DNA from: Smittia aterrima | Lineage: Eukaryota; Arthropoda; Insecta; Diptera; Chironomidae | DNA length: 64,000 bases | NCBI GenBank assembly: GCA_033063855.1 | Contig: CP093831.1 | Location: forward strand, 2,852,001-2,916,000 | Direction of reading: 5' to 3' | Shown here: positions 11,058 to 21,118 of the stretch, in pieces | How positions within the stretch are numbered: the first letter of the stretch is position 1 | Layout: each line of letters begins with the position of its first letter | The notes under the pieces: model-generated | Told to the model about the DNA's origin: nothing | Database searches by the model: none | What the model saw: only the letters and a program-made list of their open reading frames with translations | Made by a program: the position numbers and the translations under genes

Positions 11058-12506
11058 CGTCCGTGATAAGCCGGAGTACTTATACTTTAATTATCTGACT
11101 TTTTGCAAAAGATACAATACTTTCTCATTGTAACTGTAAATTTTCGTAGCCGCCGAGAATTAACCAAGAGATAAATTCATGTGCTAGCCAAACAAAGCGA
11201 AACACAGAGGTCAATCACATTTTCGCGATAGACATCGCTGAGATCATTTACCGCGAGCACAAAAAATATCGAGGCGAGATTTTTAATTCTTCATTTCTTC
11301 CGTGATATAAAACAAGATTCGCGCGCTTTAAGTTCTTTTTCGAATATCATTTCGTCGAAAAAAAAATGTTTACTGACTTTTCTGAAAAATTTACTGATTC
11401 GCTTTAAATGGAAATTGCGAGTTGCGGTTGATCCGAAACATTGTAGTCTATCCGCGATAACGTTGCTTGTTCGTGTAACAATTTTACATAATATTTGCTC
11501 GCTGATAAGATAACAACCCTTTCTCTTGGTTTTGCTGTAATATAATGGGACAGATTGATTGAGACATGTTAAGATCAATGGATATTTTTTGAAAATTAAT
11601 TATGTGCAAAAAGACAACAAATTTGTGAATTTACATTTGTGAACAATAAAACGCAGCCATGGCTAAGGCCAAAATCAAAAGTTCAACGTATTCTCTCCGT
11701 TTTTCAGAGAGTCTCAAGCGGAGAATGGAAAAGTCTCGTGCTCAAGCGGAGGAGGGAAAAAATTTAAATTGAGAGCAGCTGATTAAATCATGAGTGAGTT
11801 GTTGATTCAAACATTGCTTTCAGGTCATTGCCGATACGACAATGTCAGAGAGATCATGAAAAGGACGAAATGGCAAAACAAATTGTGTCGTTATCGCTCG
11901 ACAAAACATCAGATAATCTTAAAACAAATTCCTTGACTAAGCTTAGAAAAATGTTCATCGCAATAAGTCAAATGCTCGGCACGACTCAGCGATTTCTTTG
12001 TTTGAATAATCGAAATGTGAAAACAACTCATCGTTGATCGGGAGGCAAATACGACAGACGTAGGCAGGCTAAGACGAAGAAAAATAGGCTCAATCGGCTA
12101 TCGCAGTGACGTTTGATGAACTGCGTACTTGGCGTGAGAAAATGTTTACCAATAGCGAGCGAGAGAAAGAAAGAAAATCACAAGCATTGCGGTTCATTCA
12201 TTCGATCGTAGCATGTGACAGCAGTCGTTCATGTATTTGTTGCTTCCGCAGTTTCGGCGCGATTATATTTATAGCGATTTCTTCATGTACATTTAATAGG
12301 TTCAGGCTCCTTTATTAATGCAAAAATATAAATAAATGTACACTCGCGATAAAAAATATTTGAAGTAGTTTTCACTTTATCTTTGGAAAGCTTTTTTAGC
12401 TCACGATAAGTGTGATTGAAGATTTTTTTGGGTTTGTAGGTGAGAACTTCCTCGGTTTATGATAAGCATGTAAATATGCGTTGAGCATTACCTTTTGGAT
12501 ATTCTT
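11058..12506. other. Intergenic, no gene supported
   Basis: This lies between the 3' ends of the RETREG-like gene and the convergent CHMP6 gene. A CTCAAGCGGA decamer occurs twice within about 45 bp near 11.71-11.75 kb. Open frames here are short and have no motif. It is probably 3'UTR plus spacer. Confidence 0.45.
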
Positions 12507-13243
12507 TTAAGCTTCCAAAGCTACTCTTTCCTCCGGCTGACGATCTTTCTTCTTCTTCTTTTCTGGTTCGTCGGTTGGAACCTCCGGTAACTTGTCATCG
12601 ATATCTTCATCGATTGCTGGAAGTGTCGATGCAACCAATTCTTCGAGTTCAGCTGCAACGCTATCTTCGTCATCTTGTGATAAGACTCCAGCAGCAAGAA
12701 TTGCATCAATCTCTTCTTGCTTCTCGATTCCTTCACGTGTTTCGTCCATGATTCTCTCGACTTCATCAATCGTAAGGACTTCGTGAATCTTCTTGAGCGC
12801 TTCATTGCCAACTTGAAGTCCATCCAAGACTTGTTGCTGCACTTGAGCGAATTCAAGATCGTTTGTTAGTTTCTCTAGAGCTTCAAGCTCTTTGTCCGTA
12901 GTTGCTAGTAAATTCTCCTGATACTTCTTCTTGCGTAAAATCAGCTTTGCACGCCTAAAAATATGAAAACATCATTAAACACGAAGGAGTAAAAATTTAA
13001 AAGCAAATTACTCTCGTTGTCCTTTGTTCAAACATTGTTTAGCAAGATTTCGGTCTTTCTCAAGAGATTGCTCGATTCGCTTTTGATACTGCTTAATTTT
13101 ATCTCTTTGTTGTTTCATTTGCTGGAATATTCCTTGATAACTTTATTTTTTTTTGCGGGTTCCAATGTTCTTACCAAAACAGCTTTGTCCTGCTCGGTAA
13201 CCCGGCTAGCTTGCTTTTTTGACTTGCCAAACACTCCTCCCAT
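12507..13243 (-). CDS. CHMP6: ESCRT-III subunit CHMP6 / Vps20
   Basis: Three exons (13243-13175, 13121-13012, 12954-12507) give 208 aa. The N-terminus MGGVFGKSKK carries the Gly2 used for N-myristoylation of Vps20 proteins, which decides the start. The Snf7 domain is basic and helical (RDKIKQYQKRIEQSLEKDR, RAKLILRKKKYQENLL). It is followed by the acidic helix with EVERIMDETREGIEKQEEID and a C-terminal segment VPTDEPEKKKKK. Known role: it bridges ESCRT-II (Vps25) to Snf7/CHMP4 polymers during multivesicular body sorting, abscission and membrane repair. Downstream of it lies TRMT10 read from the same strand (the TRMT10 stop is about 168 bp upstream of this ATG). Confidence 0.95.
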
Positions 13244-13410
13244 CTTGAATTGACTCACTTAAATTAATTAGTTGATTGACTGAAATGGCTATAACTAATT
13301 GAAGAATCTCTTTCTGAATCACTGTTTACGTTATTATTCTTTTTCTTCTTTTTTTCATTCAAAAATTTTGGTGAATTTGTTATCTTCTAAAGTTCGTTAG
13401 AAAATGTTTT

Positions 13411-14343
13411 TTATTTTTCAGATTTTTCTTGACATTCTGTGTTTTCTTCTTTCAATTTCTTTGATTCAGGTTCGCCATCGGCTTCGTCTTCTCTTGCTTG
13501 AATTTTCTTTCGTTGTGGAAGATTCTGCAATAAGACTTCTTTCCATGAATTTCCATCGGCAACTCCGAGAATGATATCAAAAACTTGATTAATTGTGAGA
13601 ACTGATCGGGTTTTCATTATCAAATTTTCGCTAAGTGGAAGACGAGCTGTTCTAATTGATTGCTTTTCAGCGAGGTCAAGCGTTAAAGATTTGTGATGAT
13701 TATGATCGACAAGTCCTCCAATGACATAACAAGCTCCTGTTTCTAGCTTATCTAAAACGTTGTCAGATTCACTTGTCAAGTAAACTATTTTGTCCTTCTC
13801 GAAAACCTCCAGATATGATTTTTCATGTGAATTAACTTCCCAGTTCTTCCAGCCTTCGTGTCGCTCCATCTGTTTGTAAAGTTTCCCGCTCTCGCTGAAG
13901 CTTGTGAAGTGCAATGGAATCGGTTTTATACCACGACGATTTGAGGTATAGATTCTAAGAAGTTGTTTAGCGCAGCTTGCTAAGTCTTTTTCAGACATCA
14001 GTTCATCGAAACTTAAATCAATGGCAATGTTGAAATCGGCAGGATCTTTCTTTATTTTCTTAAGCTCCTTTCTTGATGGACCTCGCTCAATTCCTTGTTC
14101 TCGTGCAATAGCATTCTTCAACTTTCGTCTTTCCTTTTCGGCTTTTCGTAGAACATGCTTTTTCTCTTCAAACTTTTGCTTTCTAAGCAACTTTTTTCTT
14201 TGATTCTTTGAGAGCAATTCTAAAACATTGAAAATTGAAGATAATCTTGGAATGTTTGATGATACAAATAATCGCTTACCAGTACTCGATGTTGTCTCAA
14301 CCGGAATAGTTTCTACAGGCACTTCTACTGACGTTTCTTCCAT
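13411..14343 (-). CDS. TRMT10A: tRNA (guanine-9-N1) methyltransferase
   Basis: A SPOUT-type TRM10 methyltransferase. LSKNQRKKLLRKQKFEEKK opens the conserved lysine-rich region. The catalytic core includes FNIAIDLSFDELM, SNRRGIKPIPLHFTS, YLTSESDNVL, the family hallmark YVIGGLVDHNHHK and ARLPLSENL, then the LPQRK motif. Known role: SAM-dependent N1-methylation of purine 9 in cytosolic tRNAs. A 60-bp segment at 14279-14220 has a good donor (GTAAGC) and acceptor (TTTTAG), is a multiple of three and has no stop. The protein is therefore 310 aa if retained or 290 aa if spliced; the junction TELLSKNQ produced by splicing looks more family-like. TRMT10A versus B was not resolved. Confidence 0.93.
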   Translation of the reverse strand: MEETSVEVPVETIPVETTSSTGKRLFVSSNIPRLSSIFNVLELLSKNQRKKLLRKQKFEEKKHVLRKAEKERRKLKNAIAREQGIERGPSRKELKKIKKDPADFNIAIDLSFDELMSEKDLASCAKQLLRIYTSNRRGIKPIPLHFTSFSESGKLYKQMERHEGWKNWEVNSHEKSYLEVFEKDKIVYLTSESDNVLDKLETGACYVIGGLVDHNHHKSLTLDLAEKQSIRTARLPLSENLIMKTRSVLTINQVFDIILGVADGNSWKEVLLQNLPQRKKIQAREDEADGEPESKKLKEENTECQEKSEK

Positions 14344-14747
14344 CGCAAATAATTTTTAGAAAATTTCAAGTTTCAAATCAAAACGTAAACAATGTGAAAC
14401 TCGACACAAGACGGTTCAAAAATAAAATTTAAAATTCTTCTGATTGTTAAAAGTTTTTATTTTCTTTTCCTGAATCAACAAGAAGTGTAAAACAACCTTC
14501 AATCAAGTAGATATTTTCTAAATGTACAAAAATGCTTCGTCAAAGATCGTCATCATTTCAATAAAAGTGATAAAAAAATGCTACTGCTAAGGCTAAGTAG
14601 TAAATTCTCGAAATTTGTAAAGTCTCAATCAAGGAATGGATCAGATTTCAGTTGAGATTTCTCGTTTCTTATACTAATGGCAAAAAAAGAAAATAAATAT
14701 GAAGCAAGGATACTGATGGAAGCTGCCAGTTTTGAGAACTCTCCGTT
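14344..14747. other. Spacer and 3'UTR of CaaX-tail gene
   Basis: This lies between the TRMT10 start and the stop of the next minus-strand gene. It is AT-rich, with TTTATT (a minus-strand AATAAA) at about 14457. No coding signal was found. Confidence 0.45.
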
Positions 14748-15778
14748 TTACAATATTGAACAGGGCATGTCACAGCAGACCATTCCCCACGCTAAGCAAT
14801 CGACAACCTTCTGGTTTCCGGTTTTTTCCTTCTCAAGATTCTTCAACTTTCTTCTGCTTTTACGTCGTCGACGACTCGGTACACTCTCACTTCTCAAACG
14901 ATGCATTGATACCTTCAAAGAAAATTAAGATTACTCAAAACGTTAAGCAAATTTTAAACGAGAAACTTACCGAATCAATGTCATCTTCAAATCCCTCATT
15001 TTTCTTTCGCTCGTCTTCAAAATCTAAATGTTCAATCGAGTCAAGATCCGTGTGGTCAGAACCTGTCTTTTTCCTAAAACGCATAGTTTGTGCGTTGTGA
15101 TAAAGCTGCTCATCGACGTCAATGTCAATGTTATCGTTGCAACCATTCGCGTCACCATTCTTCAATATTTCCTTGTCAACAATTTTCTCCTGATCGTCTA
15201 GCTTCTCATCGAGGTTTAGTTTATCGTCGGAGTTGATTTCTTTAATTGCCGCACTTGTTCCCGCAGTTCCTGCTGCAACACACAATGGATTAACGACCGA
15301 CATTGCATAATCCGAGCTGCTCGAAGCGATATCATCGTGAGCATTACTAAATGAGAAAGAAAAATATATTTTAAAGATCGCGTATCGGTTTGGAATTCAA
15401 AGAATATTACACAACTTTCGTTGTTATCACTCGAGAATATTTCACAAACATGTCACGTCAAACAAACTACTTCAAGTGACGATGAAATACTCAGAAATAT
15501 TCAGAGCAATTATAAGAAGGCGCCAATGAATTACAACTCACATGTTAATTAGCTTTCTTTGCTCATTGCCACCAAGCGCCCAGACCTGATTTTTCTTCTG
15601 GGGCAAATAGTTCTTGTTAACTTCCTAAAATAACAATTAAAGAATAACCTTCGGATTTGTTAAATGATGATTCACTAATTACCTTGTTAGTCGACGAGTA
15701 AATTCCTTTGCGGTCATGACGTTTCCTTCCAGGTATCCACAAGATCTTCATACCCATTCCATTTTTTGATGAAGCCAT
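14748..15778 (-). CDS. Unrecognised protein with C-terminal CaaX-like box
   Basis: I do not recognise this family. Four exons (15778-15683, 15624-15542, 15346-14971, 14912-14748) join in frame to 239 aa; every junction has GT...AG borders. The ATG at 15778 follows an in-frame TGA. The N-terminus is basic (KILWIPGRKRHDRKG). The middle is acidic and Asp-rich (about residues 85-185, with DNIDIDVDEQLYHN and LDSIEHLDFEDERKK). A polybasic run VPSRRRRKSRRKLK follows, and the C-terminus is VVDCLAWGMVCCDMPCSIL. The last four residues CSIL fit a CaaX prenylation box (Leu at X favours geranylgeranylation). The paired upstream Cys could be palmitoylated, so a membrane-anchored, peripheral cytoplasmic protein is inferred. 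No enzymatic motif is visible. A minus-strand donor-like CGAGGTATGT near 16.54 kb suggests an upstream noncoding exon. Confidence 0.72.
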
Positions 15779-17163
15779 TGAAAGACGTCAGTTTTGGAAT
15801 GCAATGGATTTTATGTACCTTTGTTGTTGTAATCCTCGAATTTGTTGAAATTCTCGTTGGGCTCGACTCGCAGGCGACAAACCGCGATTTGGAAGTTAAC
15901 TTAACAAGCTTAAGTATCACTATGATTAGGTTTTACTATAATTGGTGGACTCTTAATTAAATAATACGAAAAAACATAAAGAGACGAAAACAAAAAGAGA
16001 CGACTAATAAATTGCGCAATTGTAAACTTCTCCACAACACCACTCTCGGCAACTCAATGAATTCAGCTTCACGGAACTTACGGATTAAACTTAATTCAGT
16101 CGTGTTTGTTGTTGAGCTCGGGACGGTCGAACGAAATTATTAATTGCTGAATTTTAGTAGTTTTCACAATTTTTAAAGAAGTGACGTGATATTAGAAGCA
16201 CAAAACCTCAATCGCGATTGCATAAGAAATGCAAGAATCGTCAGAATCTTCAAAAGAAATGAATATTTTCCACTAAATTAAATTGTGATCTCACTTTTTC
16301 TTGATAATCGATATAAAATTAAAATAAAGGTGAGTCTTAACATCGTGATAACTCATAATCTGTCATATCACGTTGATAAGAGCAAGTTGAAGCTGAGAAT
16401 TACAGCCAGCAAAAAAAGTAGAGCAGTTTGTTGTGAAGAAACTTTTTTTTTTCGGGGTGAACTTCATTGTTTCAATGAAAACACAACAACGGTACACGAA
16501 CTCCAATTAGCAATGCAATGAGAGAGATTTAAGACACATACCTCGATTAAGACTTCAATAGTTCACGTTCAATAGAAGAAGACAAAGAAGAAACCAACAA
16601 TCATTAAAAAGCTCTATCGGATATGAAAAAAAAAATATTATTGCGATGCGATTATCTTTGGACACACAAAAGTGATTCACACTCGGTGTAAAATATTGCC
16701 ACTCGTCTAAATATAGAAGTTGGTTGGATGTTTGATATTTGCATGAGAATGTTTAGTGGACGGTTGTGTGTTAAGTAGTTGCTCATCGCCAAAAGTCTTC
16801 GTTTTGCGTTTTTTTTTATCAAGGACGACAACACCTTGGCCAAGGGAAATCGAAAATGACTCAATTGCTGCTGCTACACTTGACCTCCCACCGAATGAAA
16901 AAAGAATGACGAAACTCGTATCAGAATGGATCAAGTTTCGACTAGATAGGCTTCTCATCAATAAAACAAATGAATTCGTTTCGATGGGCATAACAACAAA
17001 AATTTTTGTTCATGGCTAATTTTCTGGTTCTTTTATTGGTTACGAGAAATCAACTGAAGCATTTACAAGCTGCAAGAGACTTTCGCTTTTTCTTAGATTT
17101 AAATGTTGCTTCAGATGTGTAGTTAGTTTCATCATTGTGTTCAGATTGTTTTGCAAGTAGAAG
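15779..17163. other. Intergenic/5'UTR region, no gene supported
   Basis: This lies upstream of the CaaX-tail gene and downstream of the survivin stop. At 16.7-17.0 kb overlapping open frames exist on both strands (87 and 94 codons), but neither shows a domain, codon-level conservation cue or splice partner. A donor-like site on the minus strand near 16.54 kb may end a 5'UTR exon of the CaaX-tail gene. Confidence 0.4.
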
Positions 17164-17756
17164 CTAAAACTGCTGATTCTTGAGAGTTTGACTGATCTCA
17201 TCATGACGCTTTGATATGACTACCATCTTCTGGTTGAATACGACCTTAATGTGCTCCTTAATTACAAACGAAGCGAACTCGATGAATTGTGAGACCTAAA
17301 GAGAAATTGATGATAGGACAATTTTAAATAGATAAGATTTTCGTACCGTCATCTGGTCCTCTGATAAATGTCGTTTGACGAACGAGCAATTTGGTGCATG
17401 CTTCTCATGTTCTTTCCAAGGATCATCAGTATTTTCCCAGCCATCAAGCACTTTACCACAAACAAAACAAGATGCCGAGTCGTCGTCGTCAGATGTTCCA
17501 CAAAAGTAGAATCCGGCTTCAGCCATCTGTAAATTTAAGACAAACAATGAGTTATTATTTCAAAATGATCCAATTTTTAGCTTAAAGAAGCTAAACAAAC
17601 CTTCTGAACAGAACAATTTTCGTTCTCACTAAATTGCCAATTTTTAAAACTATTCTTTCGCTGTTCCTCTAAGAAATTCAGTTTCTTCATTAGTTTGTGT
17701 ATGGCTGGAATAGCTTGGGATTGTCGGTCTTCGTTTGAAAGACTCATTGTGACCAT
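17164..17756 (-). CDS. BIRC5: Survivin / Deterin, BIR-domain protein
   Basis: Three exons (17756-17601, 17526-17347, 17295-17164) give 155 aa (human survivin is 142). The single BIR domain spans exons 1-2: the NFLEEQRKNSFKNWQF entry, then MAEAGFYFCG, and the zinc ligands in CFVCGKVLDGWENTDDP plus KEHEKHAPNC (C-x2-C...H-x6-C). The C-terminal helix (SQFIEFASFVIKEHIKVVFN) corresponds to the survivin helix that binds Borealin and INCENP. Known role: chromosomal passenger complex subunit needed for chromosome alignment and cytokinesis, with a possible anti-apoptotic role in flies (Deterin). The gene is head-to-head with RAB30, 180 bp between ATGs. Confidence 0.93.
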
Positions 17757-17936
17757 ATTTGTTTTAATTTAATTGATTTCACGAATTGGTTTTGTTTGTT
17801 GATTTGAACTTAGCAAAAGTGAGCAAACCGTTAAATTTAAACTTCGAATTTGAATTTGCTCATTTCGAAATCGTTAAAAAGTTTTAAAAGATTTGAAACG
17901 CAAAAAAAATCATTCTATTCTTTAAATTACTTTCAG
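17757..17936. promoter_or_regulatory. Bidirectional promoter, survivin / RAB30
   Basis: Divergent start codons lie 180 bp apart. On the plus strand a GTGAGC donor at 17819 and TTTCAG acceptor ending at 17936 define a probable 118-bp 5'UTR intron of RAB30 immediately before its ATG, leaving about 60 bp for both transcription starts. Confidence 0.5.
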
Positions 17937-18821
17937 ATGGACGACTCATATAAATTTCTGTTTAAAGTTGTTTTGATTGGAAACTCAGGAGTCGGAAAGA
18001 CCTGTTTAGTAAGAAGGTTTACGCAAGGAGTCTTCCCGAAAGGACAGGGCGCAACTATTGGAGTTGATTTCATGATCAAAACTCTTGGTAATTGAGACGA
18101 ATTATGGCTTGAAAGTTTAAGTTAACATCTTTCTTTTTCAGAGGTTGAAAATAGTGCTGGTCAAAGAGAAGCAGTCAAACTGCAAATTTGGGACACTGGT
18201 AAGATTTTATGAAACAAATAAATAGAAGCATTTGACTTCAATTTCTTTTCCGTCTACAGCTGGTCAGGAGAGATTCAGATCGATAACACAATCATACTAC
18301 AGAAGTGCACACGCATTGATCCTTGTCTATGATATTTCTTGTCAGCCAACGTTTGATGCACTGACTGATTGGATTCGAGAAATTCAAGAGTACGCTAATC
18401 CAAAGGTCTTGAAGGTCTGTACATTTTATTTTTGTTTGTCAAATATTTTATAACTTTGCAAATTGCCTTTTAGATTTTGGTCGGGAATAAAACTGATCGA
18501 GATGATCGCGAAATTCCAATGAGAGTGGGCGAAGATTTCGCCAAGCAACACGAAATGTATTTTCTTGAGACATCTTCAAAGCAGGGAGAAAACGGTAAAT
18601 TGAGAAAAATAATCTGTCGTTCCGAATAAATTAATAAACTTTCTTTAATTTTAGTGGAACGTTTGTTTTACGAAATCGCAGCAGAGCTTATTGAGCAGGC
18701 ACGTCAAAAGGGCGGACTATCAAGAAGTCATCACGATTCTAGTGTAACGAATTTAGGAATTAAAAACAATTTAGGGAATTTCCAATCGAGTTGCTGTGGA
18801 GGATCGGGAAGCAGTAATTAA
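17937..18821 (+). CDS. RAB30: Small GTPase RAB30
   Basis: Five exons (17937-18087, 18142-18198, 18260-18414, 18474-18594, 18655-18821) give 216 aa. The G-box motifs are intact: GNSGVGKT (G1), the Thr of GATIGVDF (switch I, G2), WDTAGQE (G3), NKTD (G4) and ETSSK (G5). RRFTQGVFPKGQGATIGVD and RSITQSYYRSAHALILVYD are RAB30-specific. The C-terminus QSSCCGGSGSSN has the paired cysteines for geranylgeranylation, with seven residues after them. Known role: Golgi-associated Rab; in flies needed for Golgi integrity and epithelial morphogenesis. A six-residue insertion (VENSAGQREA, where mammals have INGEK) lies in the loop before VKLQIWDTAG. It is convergent with PPIL4. Confidence 0.96.
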
Positions 18822-19239
18822 AACTTCCCAACATCACCGGTTTTTAACAGAAGCATTTCTCAAGTCGTGGCAATTTGCATGGAAAAGTTGGATTCCAAAA
18901 CTTTTTAATATTACATCACATGAATCGACATTTTGGGCAGATAATTTATACAAGTCTGTCGTAACTTTAATTAGACAGTGTCAGGTCTGTCGTTGCACAA
19001 TTCGCTGTTCTTTCATTCCAGTGATTTTAAATCTTTAGCCGCACTTTGCGATCAGAGCTTTTGTATTATATTTGTGTTGAATTTGAAAAGAAAACGTAAT
19101 TTATTATTTTTTGTAGAACAAAATTTTATTTTATTTTGTCAGTTTTTTTGTTGATTTTTTTCATAAAATTCATTGTCATCTCGACTGTATGTATAAGAAT
19201 TTTAATTGAAGTCTTTATAATAAACAAAATTCCTATGCA
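18822..19239. other. Convergent 3' region, RAB30 / PPIL4
   Basis: This is AT-rich sequence between the two stop codons, with poly(A)-signal-like motifs on both strands near 19.1-19.2 kb. An 80-codon plus-strand frame starting inside the RAB30 tail is out of frame with it and unsupported. Confidence 0.5.
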
Positions 19240-20906
19240 TTACTTCTTTCTCTTGTAATTACCTGAGGAATCTGAGCTGGCACTTCTTTTTCGGTCCCGT
19301 TTGCTTTTCGAAGATTTCTTTTTCTCCTTTCGACTTGATTTGCTGTTCTTTCTATCGGGACTCGAAGAATTTGAAGAAATACTTTGTGATCTTCGTTTAT
19401 GAGATTTAGATGAGGTTTTGTTGCGGTCGGGGGAATCTTTGTATCGTTTGCCTTTGTCTGAAGATCGCTGCAGAGGTGATCTTTGTCTCCTTGCTTCAGG
19501 AGACTGCTGTCGTTTCGGGCTTCTTCTCTTAGGGCTCCTCGATCTTCTTTTTGGACTTCTCGATCGTCTTTTTGGAGTCCTTGATCTTCTTCTTGGACTT
19601 CTAGATTTTCTTTTGGGACTTCGAACTCGTTGTTTCGGACTAGCTGATCGTTTTCTGGTTTCAAAATTTCTCCTTTCGTCAATTCTTCTGTTGTCAAATC
19701 TTCGATTGCCTCTATAATCATTTTGTTGAAATCGAGGCTGATCATCTCGTCGGAAATTCCTTCTCGGACTTCTTGATCTGCGCTTTTGAATTTGGTCTTG
19801 GTGACCTCCTCTTTTGAAGTTTTTCCCTGTCATGAAACGATCAGAATCATCGTGAATTGTGTAGTTGCCTTTTCCTCTCCATTTGATTTTTGAGACTGAC
19901 TGAGAGAAATCAACATGAATTCGCCGATCGTCTATTAGAACGTTATCCATTTTGAAGTAAGCGTCTTCACACGACTTTTGCTCTTCAAACTCAATAAAAG
20001 CGTATTGTAACGACTCTTCGGTAACTTTATCTCTAATCACTTCACAAGTCTTAATTCGACCGAATCGACTGAAGATTATTTGAAGATCATCGTCAGTCGT
20101 CACAGGATTTAGTTTGCATACGAACAAGACGTTTTCAGGAGGAGCAACATCTGCATCTGGAATGTCGCCAACAATCTCTAAAATCGTTGCTCGGGCTTTT
20201 GCTTCGCGCTCTTGAAGCATCTCTTGTACCTCTGCTTCCGTCTTGCCCTGCGTGTCGTCAATATCTTCGTCAGCTGCAATTCTTCCATTCTTCAAACGAT
20301 CTGCTGAAGGCGATGGACTTCTACTTGGCACACGGAATCCTCTTGGGTCTGCATAAGGATCTTCAAGTATAACCGTGTGAGTGATTCTGATGTCTTTGTA
20401 AGGTCGAGACTTGTCATCAACAATCGCTTCATTGAAAGCTCTTAAAACTTCGTGGCCCTCGACGACTTCGCCAATCACGCAGTGAACTCCATCAAGCGAT
20501 AATAAGTCAGCGCCAAGGGTAAAGAAGAACTGAGATCCAATGAAGTTATCAATGGACACCATACTAAAAGAGACGAAAAACTAAAATCTTTTGAAATGAC
20601 TAAATAAAATATGTAAACAAACCTAAGCAAGCCGGGTTCTGCATGCAAAATCTTTGGAAGCATCTCTGACTCAAATAATTTCTTCTTTGGACCTTCAATA
20701 ACACCCCACACTGACTCTCCTCGATCGCCATCTCCAGTTGGATCTCCTGTTTGAGCTATAAATCCTTGTTGAACAGTGTGAAACAAATTGAAATTGTAAT
20801 ATTTGAGTTTGCACAGTTTTAAGAAGTTGAGACACGCTTTTGGACGCTCCTTGATAAACAAATCAACGGTGATATCACCAAGAGTTGTTTCGATAACAAC
20901 CGACAT
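19240..20906 (-). CDS. PPIL4: Peptidyl-prolyl isomerase-like 4 (cyclophilin-RRM-RS)
   Basis: Two exons, 20906-20623 and 20563-19240, give 535 aa. Residues 1-160 are a cyclophilin-like domain (MSVVIETTLGDITVDLF, AQTGDPTGDGDRGES, LDGVHCVIGEV). The Arg of the canonical FHRI active site is replaced (LFHTVQQGF), as in other PPIL4 proteins, so isomerase activity is doubtful. Residues about 225-310 are an RRM (LFVCKLNPVTTDDDLQIIF, RNP-like YAFIEFE). The tail from about 350 is Arg/Ser-rich with repeated SPKRRSRSPKRR units, longer than a minimal PPIL4 tail. Known role: spliceosome-associated nuclear protein. It shares a 212-bp divergent promoter with the zinc-finger gene. Confidence 0.96.
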
Positions 20907-21118
20907 CGAGAAATTATGTTAAATTGTTTGTAATCGATTTAAACCTTATTTTAAAACTTTCACTTGAGTCTCATAGATTTTTCCCTGTTTTTGTTAAAAC
21001 CTTCGCAACCCTCAAGAATTTTACCCATCGGTTGATTTCTTTCATGAGAAATGAAGAAATAAAAGGAAATTAAAGCTAAAAGCTACCTTCGTCAACAGGA
21101 GCAGTGACTAACAGGAGA
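20907..21118. promoter_or_regulatory. Bidirectional promoter, PPIL4 / zinc-finger gene
   Basis: This 212-bp interval sits between divergent start codons. It must hold both 5'UTRs and core promoters. It is inferred from layout only. Confidence 0.45.

Noticed and set aside
16652..17019. Overlapping open frames on both strands between the CaaX-tail gene and survivin
   Set aside because: Neither has a recognisable domain, splice partners or a convincing start; antiparallel open frames of this size arise by chance.
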